Shown here: piece after piece, positions 8,330 through 15,167 of the stretch
Layout: the number at the start of each line of letters is the position of its first letter
How positions within the stretch are numbered: position 1 is the first letter of the stretch
Assembly: GCA_030652245.1 (NCBI GenBank)
Contig: JAUSBB010000018.1
Coordinates: forward strand, 1 to 39,216
Length of the DNA stretch: 39,216 bases
Reading direction: 5' to 3'
Origin: Rhodocyclaceae bacterium
GTDB taxonomy: Bacteria > Pseudomonadota > Gammaproteobacteria > Burkholderiales > Rhodocyclaceae
Translations under genes and position numbers: made by a program
The notes under the pieces: model-generated
What the model was told of the DNA's origin: nothing
The model's input: the letters and a program-made list of their open reading frames with translations, nothing else
The model's database searches: none

Positions 8330-8650
8330 TTACCTTGCGGCCACGGTGACCTCGCCGCTGAACTTTGTGCCCAGATTATCAACAGCATTGACGACAATTT
8401 TGTCGCCTGGCTTGGCGCCCTTGACCCTGAAACCGATAAAGGGGTTTCTGGCAACCGCAATACCCATCTGCGCATCCAGCACGGTCTTGCCATTCAACGT
8501 GGCAACCACCTGGTCGATGAAGTGTGGCGGGATAAGTTTTCCTGTCTTTGGATCCTTGCGCGCACCGGTTTCCATGAAGTGGGTCATCCGCACCTTCACG
8601 TCGGCAACCTCGCCCAGCATCGTCGCGCGCATTTTCATTTCGTCAGCCAT
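8330..8650 (-). CDS. soxZ: thiosulfate oxidation carrier protein SoxZ
   Basis: SoxZ is the partner of SoxY in the SoxYZ carrier that holds sulfur intermediates during thiosulfate oxidation. The 106-residue product has the family's length and blocks: VKVRMTHFMETGARKDPKTGKLIPPHFI, LNGKTVLDAQMG, NPFIGF and GDKIVVNAVDNLG. It has no signal peptide of its own, as expected, because SoxZ is exported with the Tat-targeted SoxY. It follows soxY by 66 bp on the same strand. Confidence 0.96.
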   Translation of the reverse strand: MADEMKMRATMLGEVADVKVRMTHFMETGARKDPKTGKLIPPHFIDQVVATLNGKTVLDAQMGIAVARNPFIGFRVKGAKPGDKIVVNAVDNLGTKFSGEVTVAAR

Positions 8651-8716
8651 GTTCGTCTCCTCGTCAATTCTGTGTAGGGTGAATTCCTGGACCAGCCAAG
8701 CTGGGGAAGCTCATGA

Positions 8717-9187
8717 TCAGCCGCCGCAGCCGCCGATAGTGACCTTGACTTCCTTGCTCAAGGTGTAAGCCTTGCCACCGGCCCGCACCGCGATGCGGAC
8801 CTGGGAGGTCTGCCCCATTTTGATGAAGGTGTAGATATACGGCACAGCGTCATTGGAGAACTCGAAATCGGCAGCCAACGGGGTAATGTTCTTCTCCACA
8901 AAAATGGCGATGGATGTGGTTCCGGGGATATTGCTGGTCACCTCAACCGGCACCGATGCGCCGTTTTCCGCGATATCCGGCACCGTGATCACGATGTCCT
9001 TGCTTTCAGTCGCTCCGCCATAATTGGCGTTCTTCATGGCATCGGCCAGGTTTGACGAAGTGAAGGCAAGCTTGTTCCAGGTTGCGGCCAATACTTCGCC
9101 CGACTTGAGCAAGCCCGAACCGATGGCGACCACGACAACGCCGGCCATGCCGGTGCTTTTCAAAAATGCTCTGCGCAACTGATCCAT
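8717..9187 (-). CDS. soxY: thiosulfate oxidation carrier protein SoxY
   Basis: SoxY carries the sulfur substrate covalently on a C-terminal cysteine. The 156-residue product has a twin-arginine signal, MDQLRRAFLKSTGMAGVVVV. It ends VTIGGCGG, with the swinging-arm cysteine at position 154. The ATG at 9187 is chosen because GAGG lies about 7 nt upstream and it places the RR motif at the N-terminus; a longer in-frame extension has no conserved features. It is the first gene of the sox transcript, with 572 bp of non-coding DNA before the divergent DsrE-family gene. Confidence 0.96.
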   Translation of the reverse strand: MDQLRRAFLKSTGMAGVVVVAIGSGLLKSGEVLAATWNKLAFTSSNLADAMKNANYGGATESKDIVITVPDIAENGASVPVEVTSNIPGTTSIAIFVEKNITPLAADFEFSNDAVPYIYTFIKMGQTSQVRIAVRAGGKAYTLSKEVKVTIGGCGG

Positions 9188-9759
9188 TTCGTACCTCGCA
9201 AATAAAGGTTGATTGAAATCCCTCGGCATGCCATCGGCAACCGGGTTATTCCTGCTTTGTATTTTCTCTGTAAAAGGGCGGTATTCCGTCCCCGGTATTT
9301 GGTCAGAAAGACCACAAGACCGTGATGGAATATAGCCATTGCTATCCGAGGCTGCCAATCAAAACCATAATAAGCTTATGGTTTTCCTCCAATCATTAGT
9401 TTTGTCGATACTTTTTTATGAAAGGAGGCGCAGCCTAACCCAGGTTAAATTGAAAGTGCAAGTATTATTTGTGCATAAATAGTTGCTAATATTCTTATAA
9501 TCCGTTGCATGCCGGCTGGCTATATTTGCTGCGGTGCAATACGTGTTACCCAGGCCATCTTGCCACTGTTTATGCGTTCTTCATGGCTCTGTCCAGGCGT
9601 GGCAAGCCTTGCCGGGCATCACGCGAAACGGAGCCCTTACCTCAGACCCTTGGCCATGCCAACTGTATGGTTGTAATGCGCACCAGATGATAGTAGCGTT
9701 CCTCTGGCGACAAAAAACCAGGCGCGGCCAACGCCAGGAAATCCAACAGAGGAGAAGAC
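9188..9759. other. divergent non-coding region between soxY and the DsrE-family gene
   Basis: These 572 bp hold no convincing gene. They are AT-rich in the middle (about 9360-9505), as expected for promoters. A perfect -10 hexamer TATAAT lies at 9496-9501 on the plus strand, but no good -35 sits 16-18 nt before it. A 10-bp perfect inverted repeat is at 9361-9385. The remaining 260 bp between the TATAAT and the DsrE-family start would be a long 5' leader with no structure I can name. Confidence 0.6.
9361..9385. promoter_or_regulatory. perfect 10-bp inverted repeat upstream of soxY
   Basis: AAAACCATAA (9361-9370), a 5-bp spacer, then TTATGGTTTT (9376-9385) form a perfect inverted repeat. It lies 174 bp upstream of the soxY start in an AT-rich patch between divergent genes. 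The arms and spacing suit a dimeric regulator such as the ArsR-type SoxR of other sox loci. The A-run and T-run flanks also allow reading it as a low-GC bidirectional terminator. The palindrome is certain; its role is not. Confidence 0.5.
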
Positions 9760-10209
9760 ATGAGCAAGACTGGAAGCTGGATTGCGGCAGGAATTGCGGC
9801 AAGCGCATTGATCTTGGGAGGTTGTTCGACGCGGGGGGATCTGTCCGCCAACGTGCACCCCGACAAGGTTGTCTATCACGTCAATGATTCATCCCATGCG
9901 ATTGCGACCATGCGCAATGTCGGCAACCATCTGGAAGTAAATCCACAGGCGAACATCGTGGTAGTGACGCACGCTCTGGGCGTTGACTTTCTGATGGAGG
10001 GCGCCAAGGACAAGAATGGGAACCCCTACAATCCGCTGGTCGAGAACCTGGCGGAACGCGGGGTCACCTTCGATGTCTGCGAAATTACGCTCAAGAACCG
10101 CAGTCTGGACCGCAAGTCGTTCATCCCCGAGGCCAAGTTCGTTCCGTCCGGCGTGGCTGAAATCGCCAAACTACAGGCGCGGGGAGGTTTCGCCTACCTC
10201 AAGCCCTGA
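9760..10209 (+). CDS. DsrE/YchN-family lipoprotein
   Basis: The 149-residue protein begins with a lipoprotein signal (LILGGC, lipidated C22) and then a DsrE-type alpha/beta domain: KVVYHVNDSSHAIATMRNVGNHLEV, NIVVVTHALGVDFL, then C107 in FDVCEITLKNR. That cysteine is in the position of the sulfur-carrying cysteine of DsrE/YchN-type proteins, which pass persulfide sulfur. GAGGAGA precedes the ATG by about 5 nt. It diverges from the sox cluster. Tethered in the envelope, it could bind sulfur made by a Sox pathway lacking SoxCD. That is inference; some family members have no shown sulfur role. Confidence 0.88.
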   Translation: MSKTGSWIAAGIAASALILGGCSTRGDLSANVHPDKVVYHVNDSSHAIATMRNVGNHLEVNPQANIVVVTHALGVDFLMEGAKDKNGNPYNPLVENLAERGVTFDVCEITLKNRSLDRKSFIPEAKFVPSGVAEIAKLQARGGFAYLKP

Positions 10210-10246
10210 TACTGTCACCGCCCTGCGCGGGCTGGCGGGGCGGGCC

Positions 10247-12817
10247 TTATCCCTCGGCGATGCGCTGCTTGATATGGGCCAGCGCTTCCTCGACCTGATC
10301 GACGAGGATCAGGCAGAGGTCGCCGGCTTGCAGTTTGGCCAGCGCCGTATCGATGGCGATAAATTCGCCGTGGATTTCTTCGATGGCGGTGGTGCGGGTC
10401 GCCTTGGCCAATCCGTCCTTCAGCAGTTTCAGCACCTCGCCGTCGGCACGGCCGCGCTGACAGGCATCTTCATACAGAATGACGCCGTCAAAGGCATCGC
10501 CGAGAATTTCGGTCTGGCCGCGGATGTCCTCGTCGCGCCGGTCGCCGGCGCCGCTGATCACCACCCAGCGCTGTTTGGCCGGCAGGGCGGAAACGGCTTG
10601 CGTCAGGGCAAGAATGGCGTCGGGGTTGTGACCATAATCAGCAACCAGCGTTGCGCCGCGATAGTCAAAGATATTGAAGCGGCCAGGCGCAGTGCTGATA
10701 TCGCTGACAAAGGTCGCCAGCCCCAGGCGAATGGTGTTCCAGTCCAGCCCCAGCGCCCAGGCCGCGCCGATGGCGGCCATGGCGTTTTCGACCTGGAAAC
10801 CAATGGCGCCGTTGCGCGTGAGGGGAATGCCGGACAATTCAATCCGCTCGACCAGCGCTCCCTCGGCGGCAACCAGAACATTGCCCTCCCGATACAGCGC
10901 GCGCTTGCCTTCAGCGCGATGCGTCATCATCACCGGATGATGCGGGTCGGTCGCAAAGAAGATGATTTTGCCGGGGCAAACCTTGGCCATGCGCGCTACA
11001 TGCGGATCGACGGCGTTGAGCACGGCGTAGCCCCGCGGGGCGACGTTCTGCACGATGACTCGCTTGACCACCGCGATGTCCTCGACCGTGTTGATGTAGT
11101 TGAGGCCCAGATGATCGCCCTTGCCGATGTTGGTGACCACCGCGACGGCGCAGCGGTCGAAGCCCAGTCCTTCGCGCAGGATGCCGCCACGCGCGGTTTC
11201 CAGCACCGCCGCGTCGACCTCGGGGTGCAGCAGCACGTTCTTCGCGCTCTTCGGCCCGCTGCAATCGCCGGTGTCGATGCGCTGGCCATGGACATACACG
11301 CCATCGGTGGCGGTAAGCCCCAGGCGCTTGCCGGTCTGGGCGATCAGGTGGGCGATCAGGCGCACCGTGGTGGTCTTGCCATTGGTGCCGGTCACGGCGA
11401 CGACCGGAATGCGTCCATCATCACCTACCGGAAACATCGCATCGATGACCGCCGCGCCAACATCGCGGCCCTTGCCATATGAGGGGGTGAGATGCATGCG
11501 CAGACCGGGCGCGGCATTCGCCTCGACGATGCCGCCGCCCTGCTCTTCCAGCGAGCGGCTGATGTTTTCGCAGACAAAATCGACGCCGCAGATATCCAGC
11601 CCGATCATCTTGGCGGCCGTCACCGCGCAGGCGGCGGCATCCGGGTGCACATCGTCGGTGACGTCGGTCGCCGAGCCGCCGGTCGATAAATTGGCGTTGT
11701 TGCGCAGGACGACGCGCGCGCCCTTCCCCGGCGTCGACTCGGCGGAATAGCCCTGCACCGCCAGGCAGGCGCGCGCAATATCGTCGAAGCGGATTTTCGT
11801 CAATGAGGTCGCATGGCCGACGCCGCGGCGCGGATCACTGTTGACGGTGTCGACCAGTTCGCGCACGGTGTGCTGGCCGTCGCCGATGACCTGGGGCGGA
11901 TCGCGCCGCGCGGCAGCAACCAGTTTGTCGCCGACAACCAGGAGGCGAAAGTCGTGGCCGGTGATGAAACGCTCGACCATGACGTCGTCACGCACGGCGC
12001 GCGCCGCCGCGAAGGCGATTTCAATCTGGTCCTTGCTCGATACATTGACGGTGATGCCCTTGCCCTGGTTGCCGTCCTTCGGCTTCACCACCACCGGCAG
12101 GCCAATTTCATTGGCGACCCGCCAGGCCTCGCTGGCATCGCCCACGATGCGGCCAATCGGCACCGGCACGCCGGCGGCATGCAGCAACTGTTTGGTCAGG
12201 TCCTTGTCCTGGGCAATCGCTTCGGCGATGGCCGAAGTGCTGTCGATTTCGGCGGCCTGGATGCGCCGCTGCTTGCTGCCCCAGCCCATTTGCACCAGGC
12301 TGCCGGAAGTCAGCCGGCGGCACGGGATGCCGCGCGCCAGGGCGGCATTGACAATGGAACCGGTGGATGGCCCCAGCCGCTCGTCTTCGTCGAGTTCACG
12401 CAGCTCGGCCAGGGCGGCGTCAATGTCGAACGGAGTATCGTTCTCGGCGGAGCGGCACAACTCCTCGGCCAGGGCGAAGGCGCGGCGACCAACCGCTTCT
12501 TCGGTGTATTCGACCACGACCTGATAAAGATGGGGCTCGATCGTCGGCGCGCTGCGGCTGAAGGTCACCGGACAACCGGCCTGTGCCTGCAGGTTGAGCG
12601 CGGCAAACTGCATGGCATGGGCAACCGAAATGTCGCCTTCATAACCGATCGGCCGCATCGCGCCGATGTGCGGAAACCGGGCGCGAATGCGCGCCTCGAA
12701 GCCCGGCATGCGGCTCAGGGCATTTTCGGTGTCGCAGCAGAGCACCAGCGCCTGAATCGCGGTGTGCCGGCTCCAGAGGTTGGGGCCGCGCAGGGCCCGA
12801 ATACGTGAGATTTCCAT
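10247..12817 (-). CDS. cphA: cyanophycin synthetase (complete two-ligase form)
   Basis: CphA makes cyanophycin, an aspartate backbone with arginine side chains, without ribosomes and using ATP. The 856-residue protein has three parts. The N-terminal domain (about 1-160) begins MEISRIRALRGPNLWSRH. The ATP-grasp domain (about 200-465), which adds aspartate, has KDLTKQLLHAAGVPVP, LPVVVKPKDGNQGKGI and DFVCENISRSLEEQGGGIVEANAAPG. The Mur-ligase-like domain (about 475-856), which adds arginine, has an intact P-loop GTNGKTTTV, LETARGGILREGLG, KGDHLG, and a C-terminal lobe with APGRFNIFDY and DYGHNPDA. The ATG at 12817 is chosen because it begins the conserved start of the family, although no clear Shine-Dalgarno precedes it. 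It follows cphA' by 19 bp. Confidence 0.95.
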   Translation of the reverse strand: MEISRIRALRGPNLWSRHTAIQALVLCCDTENALSRMPGFEARIRARFPHIGAMRPIGYEGDISVAHAMQFAALNLQAQAGCPVTFSRSAPTIEPHLYQVVVEYTEEAVGRRAFALAEELCRSAENDTPFDIDAALAELRELDEDERLGPSTGSIVNAALARGIPCRRLTSGSLVQMGWGSKQRRIQAAEIDSTSAIAEAIAQDKDLTKQLLHAAGVPVPIGRIVGDASEAWRVANEIGLPVVVKPKDGNQGKGITVNVSSKDQIEIAFAAARAVRDDVMVERFITGHDFRLLVVGDKLVAAARRDPPQVIGDGQHTVRELVDTVNSDPRRGVGHATSLTKIRFDDIARACLAVQGYSAESTPGKGARVVLRNNANLSTGGSATDVTDDVHPDAAACAVTAAKMIGLDICGVDFVCENISRSLEEQGGGIVEANAAPGLRMHLTPSYGKGRDVGAAVIDAMFPVGDDGRIPVVAVTGTNGKTTTVRLIAHLIAQTGKRLGLTATDGVYVHGQRIDTGDCSGPKSAKNVLLHPEVDAAVLETARGGILREGLGFDRCAVAVVTNIGKGDHLGLNYINTVEDIAVVKRVIVQNVAPRGYAVLNAVDPHVARMAKVCPGKIIFFATDPHHPVMMTHRAEGKRALYREGNVLVAAEGALVERIELSGIPLTRNGAIGFQVENAMAAIGAAWALGLDWNTIRLGLATFVSDISTAPGRFNIFDYRGATLVADYGHNPDAILALTQAVSALPAKQRWVVISGAGDRRDEDIRGQTEILGDAFDGVILYEDACQRGRADGEVLKLLKDGLAKATRTTAIEEIHGEFIAIDTALAKLQAGDLCLILVDQVEEALAHIKQRIAEG

Positions 12818-12836
12818 GGGGTTTGTGGCGTAAAAA

Positions 12837-15020
12837 TTAATCAGCAGCGACGTCGTTATCGGCGCCGGGGAAATGATAGGTCTCGATGCCGGCACGGAGA
12901 ATTTCCGGGGACAGCCCAAGCGCCCAACCGGCGCCGATGGCGCCGAGAATACCGGCCAGATGTTCAGCGGATTCGTTCAGTAGCGGTATGGCGGCCAGTT
13001 CAATCAGCGGCGCCTCGTGTGCGCCGGCCGCCAGCATGATGCGACCGTCGCGCGTCACCAGGGCACGACCGCCCTTGCTGCGATGTTCGACAATGACGGG
13101 CAGCGCCGCATCGGCGCTAAACAGGATCACCTCGCCGTCGCACAGTTCAGCCATTGATGCCACCGTCGGGTCGTCGGCATTCAACACGGCGACGCCGCCG
13201 GGCAGCACCACGTCGATCTGGGTGCGAAATACCTTGAACAGCAATTCGGCGGTGTCGATACCATGCTCGGGCAGCAAGGCGGCGTTGTCGATGGCGGTGA
13301 TGACGCCAACCTGGCAACGGTCATAGGCCAGGCCTTCGCTGGCCATGACAACCGCTGGATTTTCAATCACAACGGCATCGAGGGTGCGGTTGATCAGCAA
13401 GCGTTCGCCCGGCTCCCGCTCCGTGCAGTCGCCGTTTTGGACCTTGCGGTGGCCAAGGAAAAGACCGGCCGCGGAAGCCAGTCCGGTGCGCCGGCCATCG
13501 AGTTGCAGCAAGCGCGCGACGATCTGCGCAACCGCCGTGGTGTCGCGGCTGCCCGTGATGCCGATGACCGGAATGCGACCATTCTCACCATTGGGGAAAA
13601 GATGATCGGCAATCGCCGCGCCGACCGGCCGTGGCTGACCCTGGGCGGGCTTGAGATGCATCAGCAGTCCGGGGCCGGCGTTCACCTCGACAATGGCGCC
13701 CCCCTGTTCAGCGAGCGGGCGCGAAATATCCTCGGCCACCAGATCGATGCCGGCGATGTCCAGACCGACGATGCGCGCCGCGAGACACGCGGTTCTTGCG
13801 TTATCGGGATGCACCAGGTCGGTGACGTCGATGGCGCAGTTGCCGTTTTGCTGGATCAATACCTGCTGACCGGCCATGGGCACCGAGTCGGCGTCCATCT
13901 TCTGGCGCCTGAGCAGTTGCTGAATCAGCGGCTCGTTTTCCAGCACAATCGTTTCAAGCGGAAATTCCTCGGCCTCGCCACGGCGTGGGTCGGTGTTCAA
14001 CTGACTGTCGATCAGTTCGCGGATCGTCGCCTTGCCATCGCCCGTGACAAAAATGCGCTCGCCGCGCGCCGCCGCGACGAGTTGGTTGTTCACCACGAGC
14101 AGGCGGTGTTCCTCGCCGCGCACGAAGCGCTCGACCATCACGCCGCCGCCCTGGGCATCGGCAATCGGGAAGGCCGCTTCGACCTCGGCCTGAGTCATCA
14201 AGTCGAGCGAGACGCCACGGCCGTGATTGGCGTCGTCCGGCTTCACCACCACCGGCAGACCGATTTCCTGGGCGGCTTCCCAAGCATCACTGGGGCTGTC
14301 GACCATGCGCCCCTCGGGGACCGGCACGCCACAGGGCGCCAGCAGGCTTTTGGTCAGATCCTTGTCGCTGGCGATGGTTTCGGCAATGGCGCTGGTACGA
14401 TCGGTTTCGGCCGTCCAGATGCGGCGACTTCTCGACCCATAGCCGAGCTGCACAAGATTGCCGTCATTGAGTCGGATATGCGGAATGCGGCGTGACTTGT
14501 CACCGGCCGCCTCGACGATGCAAGCGGTGCTGGGGCCAAGCATCAGCCGGTCGGCCATTTCGTGCAACTGTTTGACGGTGCCGGCGACATCGAAGGGCCG
14601 GTCTTCGATGGCCGCCATCACCAGATCGCGCGCGGCGTAAAGCGCCGTGCGCGTGACCTCCTCGTGCCAGGCGCGCACGATCACCTTGTAATGACCAGGC
14701 TGCGTCATGCTGCGCGCGCGACCAAAGCCGCCGGGCAGGCCCGCCAGGTTTTGCAATTCGAGAGTGACGTGTTCGAGGATGTGCGCCGGCCAGGTGCCTT
14801 CTTCGAGGCGTTGGAGGAAGCCCCCCGGCTCGCCATAGCTGCAGCGGTGTGCGTGGAGTGTCGGCAACCAGGCCGTCAAGCGCCCGTTGAAGCCAGGCAG
14901 GGTGTTGGAAGGGCAAGCCTCCAACTCACCGATGTCGACCCAGGCCTCCAGCACCGGCCGATAGGTCCACATGTTGGGACCGCGTAAATGCACTATTTTG
15001 AGGAATTCGATGGATTTCAT
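12837..15020 (-). CDS. cphA': cyanophycin synthetase paralogue CphA' with degenerate Mur-ligase half
   Basis: The 727-residue protein aligns with CphA through the N-terminal domain (IVHLRGPNMWTYRPVLEAWV) and the ATP-grasp domain (KDLTKSLLAPCGVPVP, LPVVVKPDDANHGRGV, GIDLVAEDISRPLAEQGGAIVEVNAGPG). The second half is degenerate. The P-loop GTNGKTTT is replaced by GSRDTTA, one residue shorter and without the lysine. LETARGG has become IENPAVV and the KGDHLG block is lost. The protein ends at YHFPGADNDVAAD, where CphA goes on into its C-terminal lobe. Only the ATP-grasp ligase looks able to work. Tandem cphA/cphA' pairs are known in betaproteobacteria, and cyanobacterial CphA2 is a comparable one-ligase enzyme that joins beta-Asp-Arg dipeptides. 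Which activity this protein has is inferred. Confidence 0.9.
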   Translation of the reverse strand: MKSIEFLKIVHLRGPNMWTYRPVLEAWVDIGELEACPSNTLPGFNGRLTAWLPTLHAHRCSYGEPGGFLQRLEEGTWPAHILEHVTLELQNLAGLPGGFGRARSMTQPGHYKVIVRAWHEEVTRTALYAARDLVMAAIEDRPFDVAGTVKQLHEMADRLMLGPSTACIVEAAGDKSRRIPHIRLNDGNLVQLGYGSRSRRIWTAETDRTSAIAETIASDKDLTKSLLAPCGVPVPEGRMVDSPSDAWEAAQEIGLPVVVKPDDANHGRGVSLDLMTQAEVEAAFPIADAQGGGVMVERFVRGEEHRLLVVNNQLVAAARGERIFVTGDGKATIRELIDSQLNTDPRRGEAEEFPLETIVLENEPLIQQLLRRQKMDADSVPMAGQQVLIQQNGNCAIDVTDLVHPDNARTACLAARIVGLDIAGIDLVAEDISRPLAEQGGAIVEVNAGPGLLMHLKPAQGQPRPVGAAIADHLFPNGENGRIPVIGITGSRDTTAVAQIVARLLQLDGRRTGLASAAGLFLGHRKVQNGDCTEREPGERLLINRTLDAVVIENPAVVMASEGLAYDRCQVGVITAIDNAALLPEHGIDTAELLFKVFRTQIDVVLPGGVAVLNADDPTVASMAELCDGEVILFSADAALPVIVEHRSKGGRALVTRDGRIMLAAGAHEAPLIELAAIPLLNESAEHLAGILGAIGAGWALGLSPEILRAGIETYHFPGADNDVAAD

Positions 15021-15167
15021 TTCGTTATGTTGTCTGTCGTCTTATTGCGCTTCCGGACGGATAACTCGCGAAGCCTCCGAAAGCTGACATTTCCAAAAAA
15101 AATAAAAGTCGGCGCTGGCGGGACGGCAAGCTTTATCATTCAAGCTGCTACATTTACTTCTTGCGCT
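15021..15167. promoter_or_regulatory. divergent promoter region between cphA' and the ABC transporter gene
   Basis: These 147 bp separate the starts of the leftward cyanophycin synthetase genes and the rightward transporter operon, so promoters for both should lie here. I could not pick a confident -35/-10 pair. An A-rich tract (15094-15107) runs directly into repeat copy b. The plus-strand frame is open across the region, so a longer transporter N-terminus from an ATG at 14988 or 15027 cannot be excluded. Confidence 0.4.
15105..15127 (+). repeat. dispersed 23-bp repeat, copy b
   Basis: It reads AAAGTCGGCGCTGG followed by CGGGACGGC on the plus strand, identical to copies a and c over all 23 bases. 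It is in the divergent region between cphA' and the transporter gene, 41 bp before the chosen transporter start. It could therefore affect the leader of that transcript. Confidence 0.8.

Noticed and set aside
9505-9690. Plus-strand frame in the sox/DsrE-family leader as a small gene
   Set aside because: No ATG with a ribosome binding site, no recognisable motif, and overlapping open frames on both strands; best read as leader.
10218-10238. Hairpin CCGCC/GGCGG between the converging DsrE-family and cphA genes as a bidirectional terminator
   Set aside because: The stem is short, the surroundings are GC-rich throughout, and no T-run follows on either strand.
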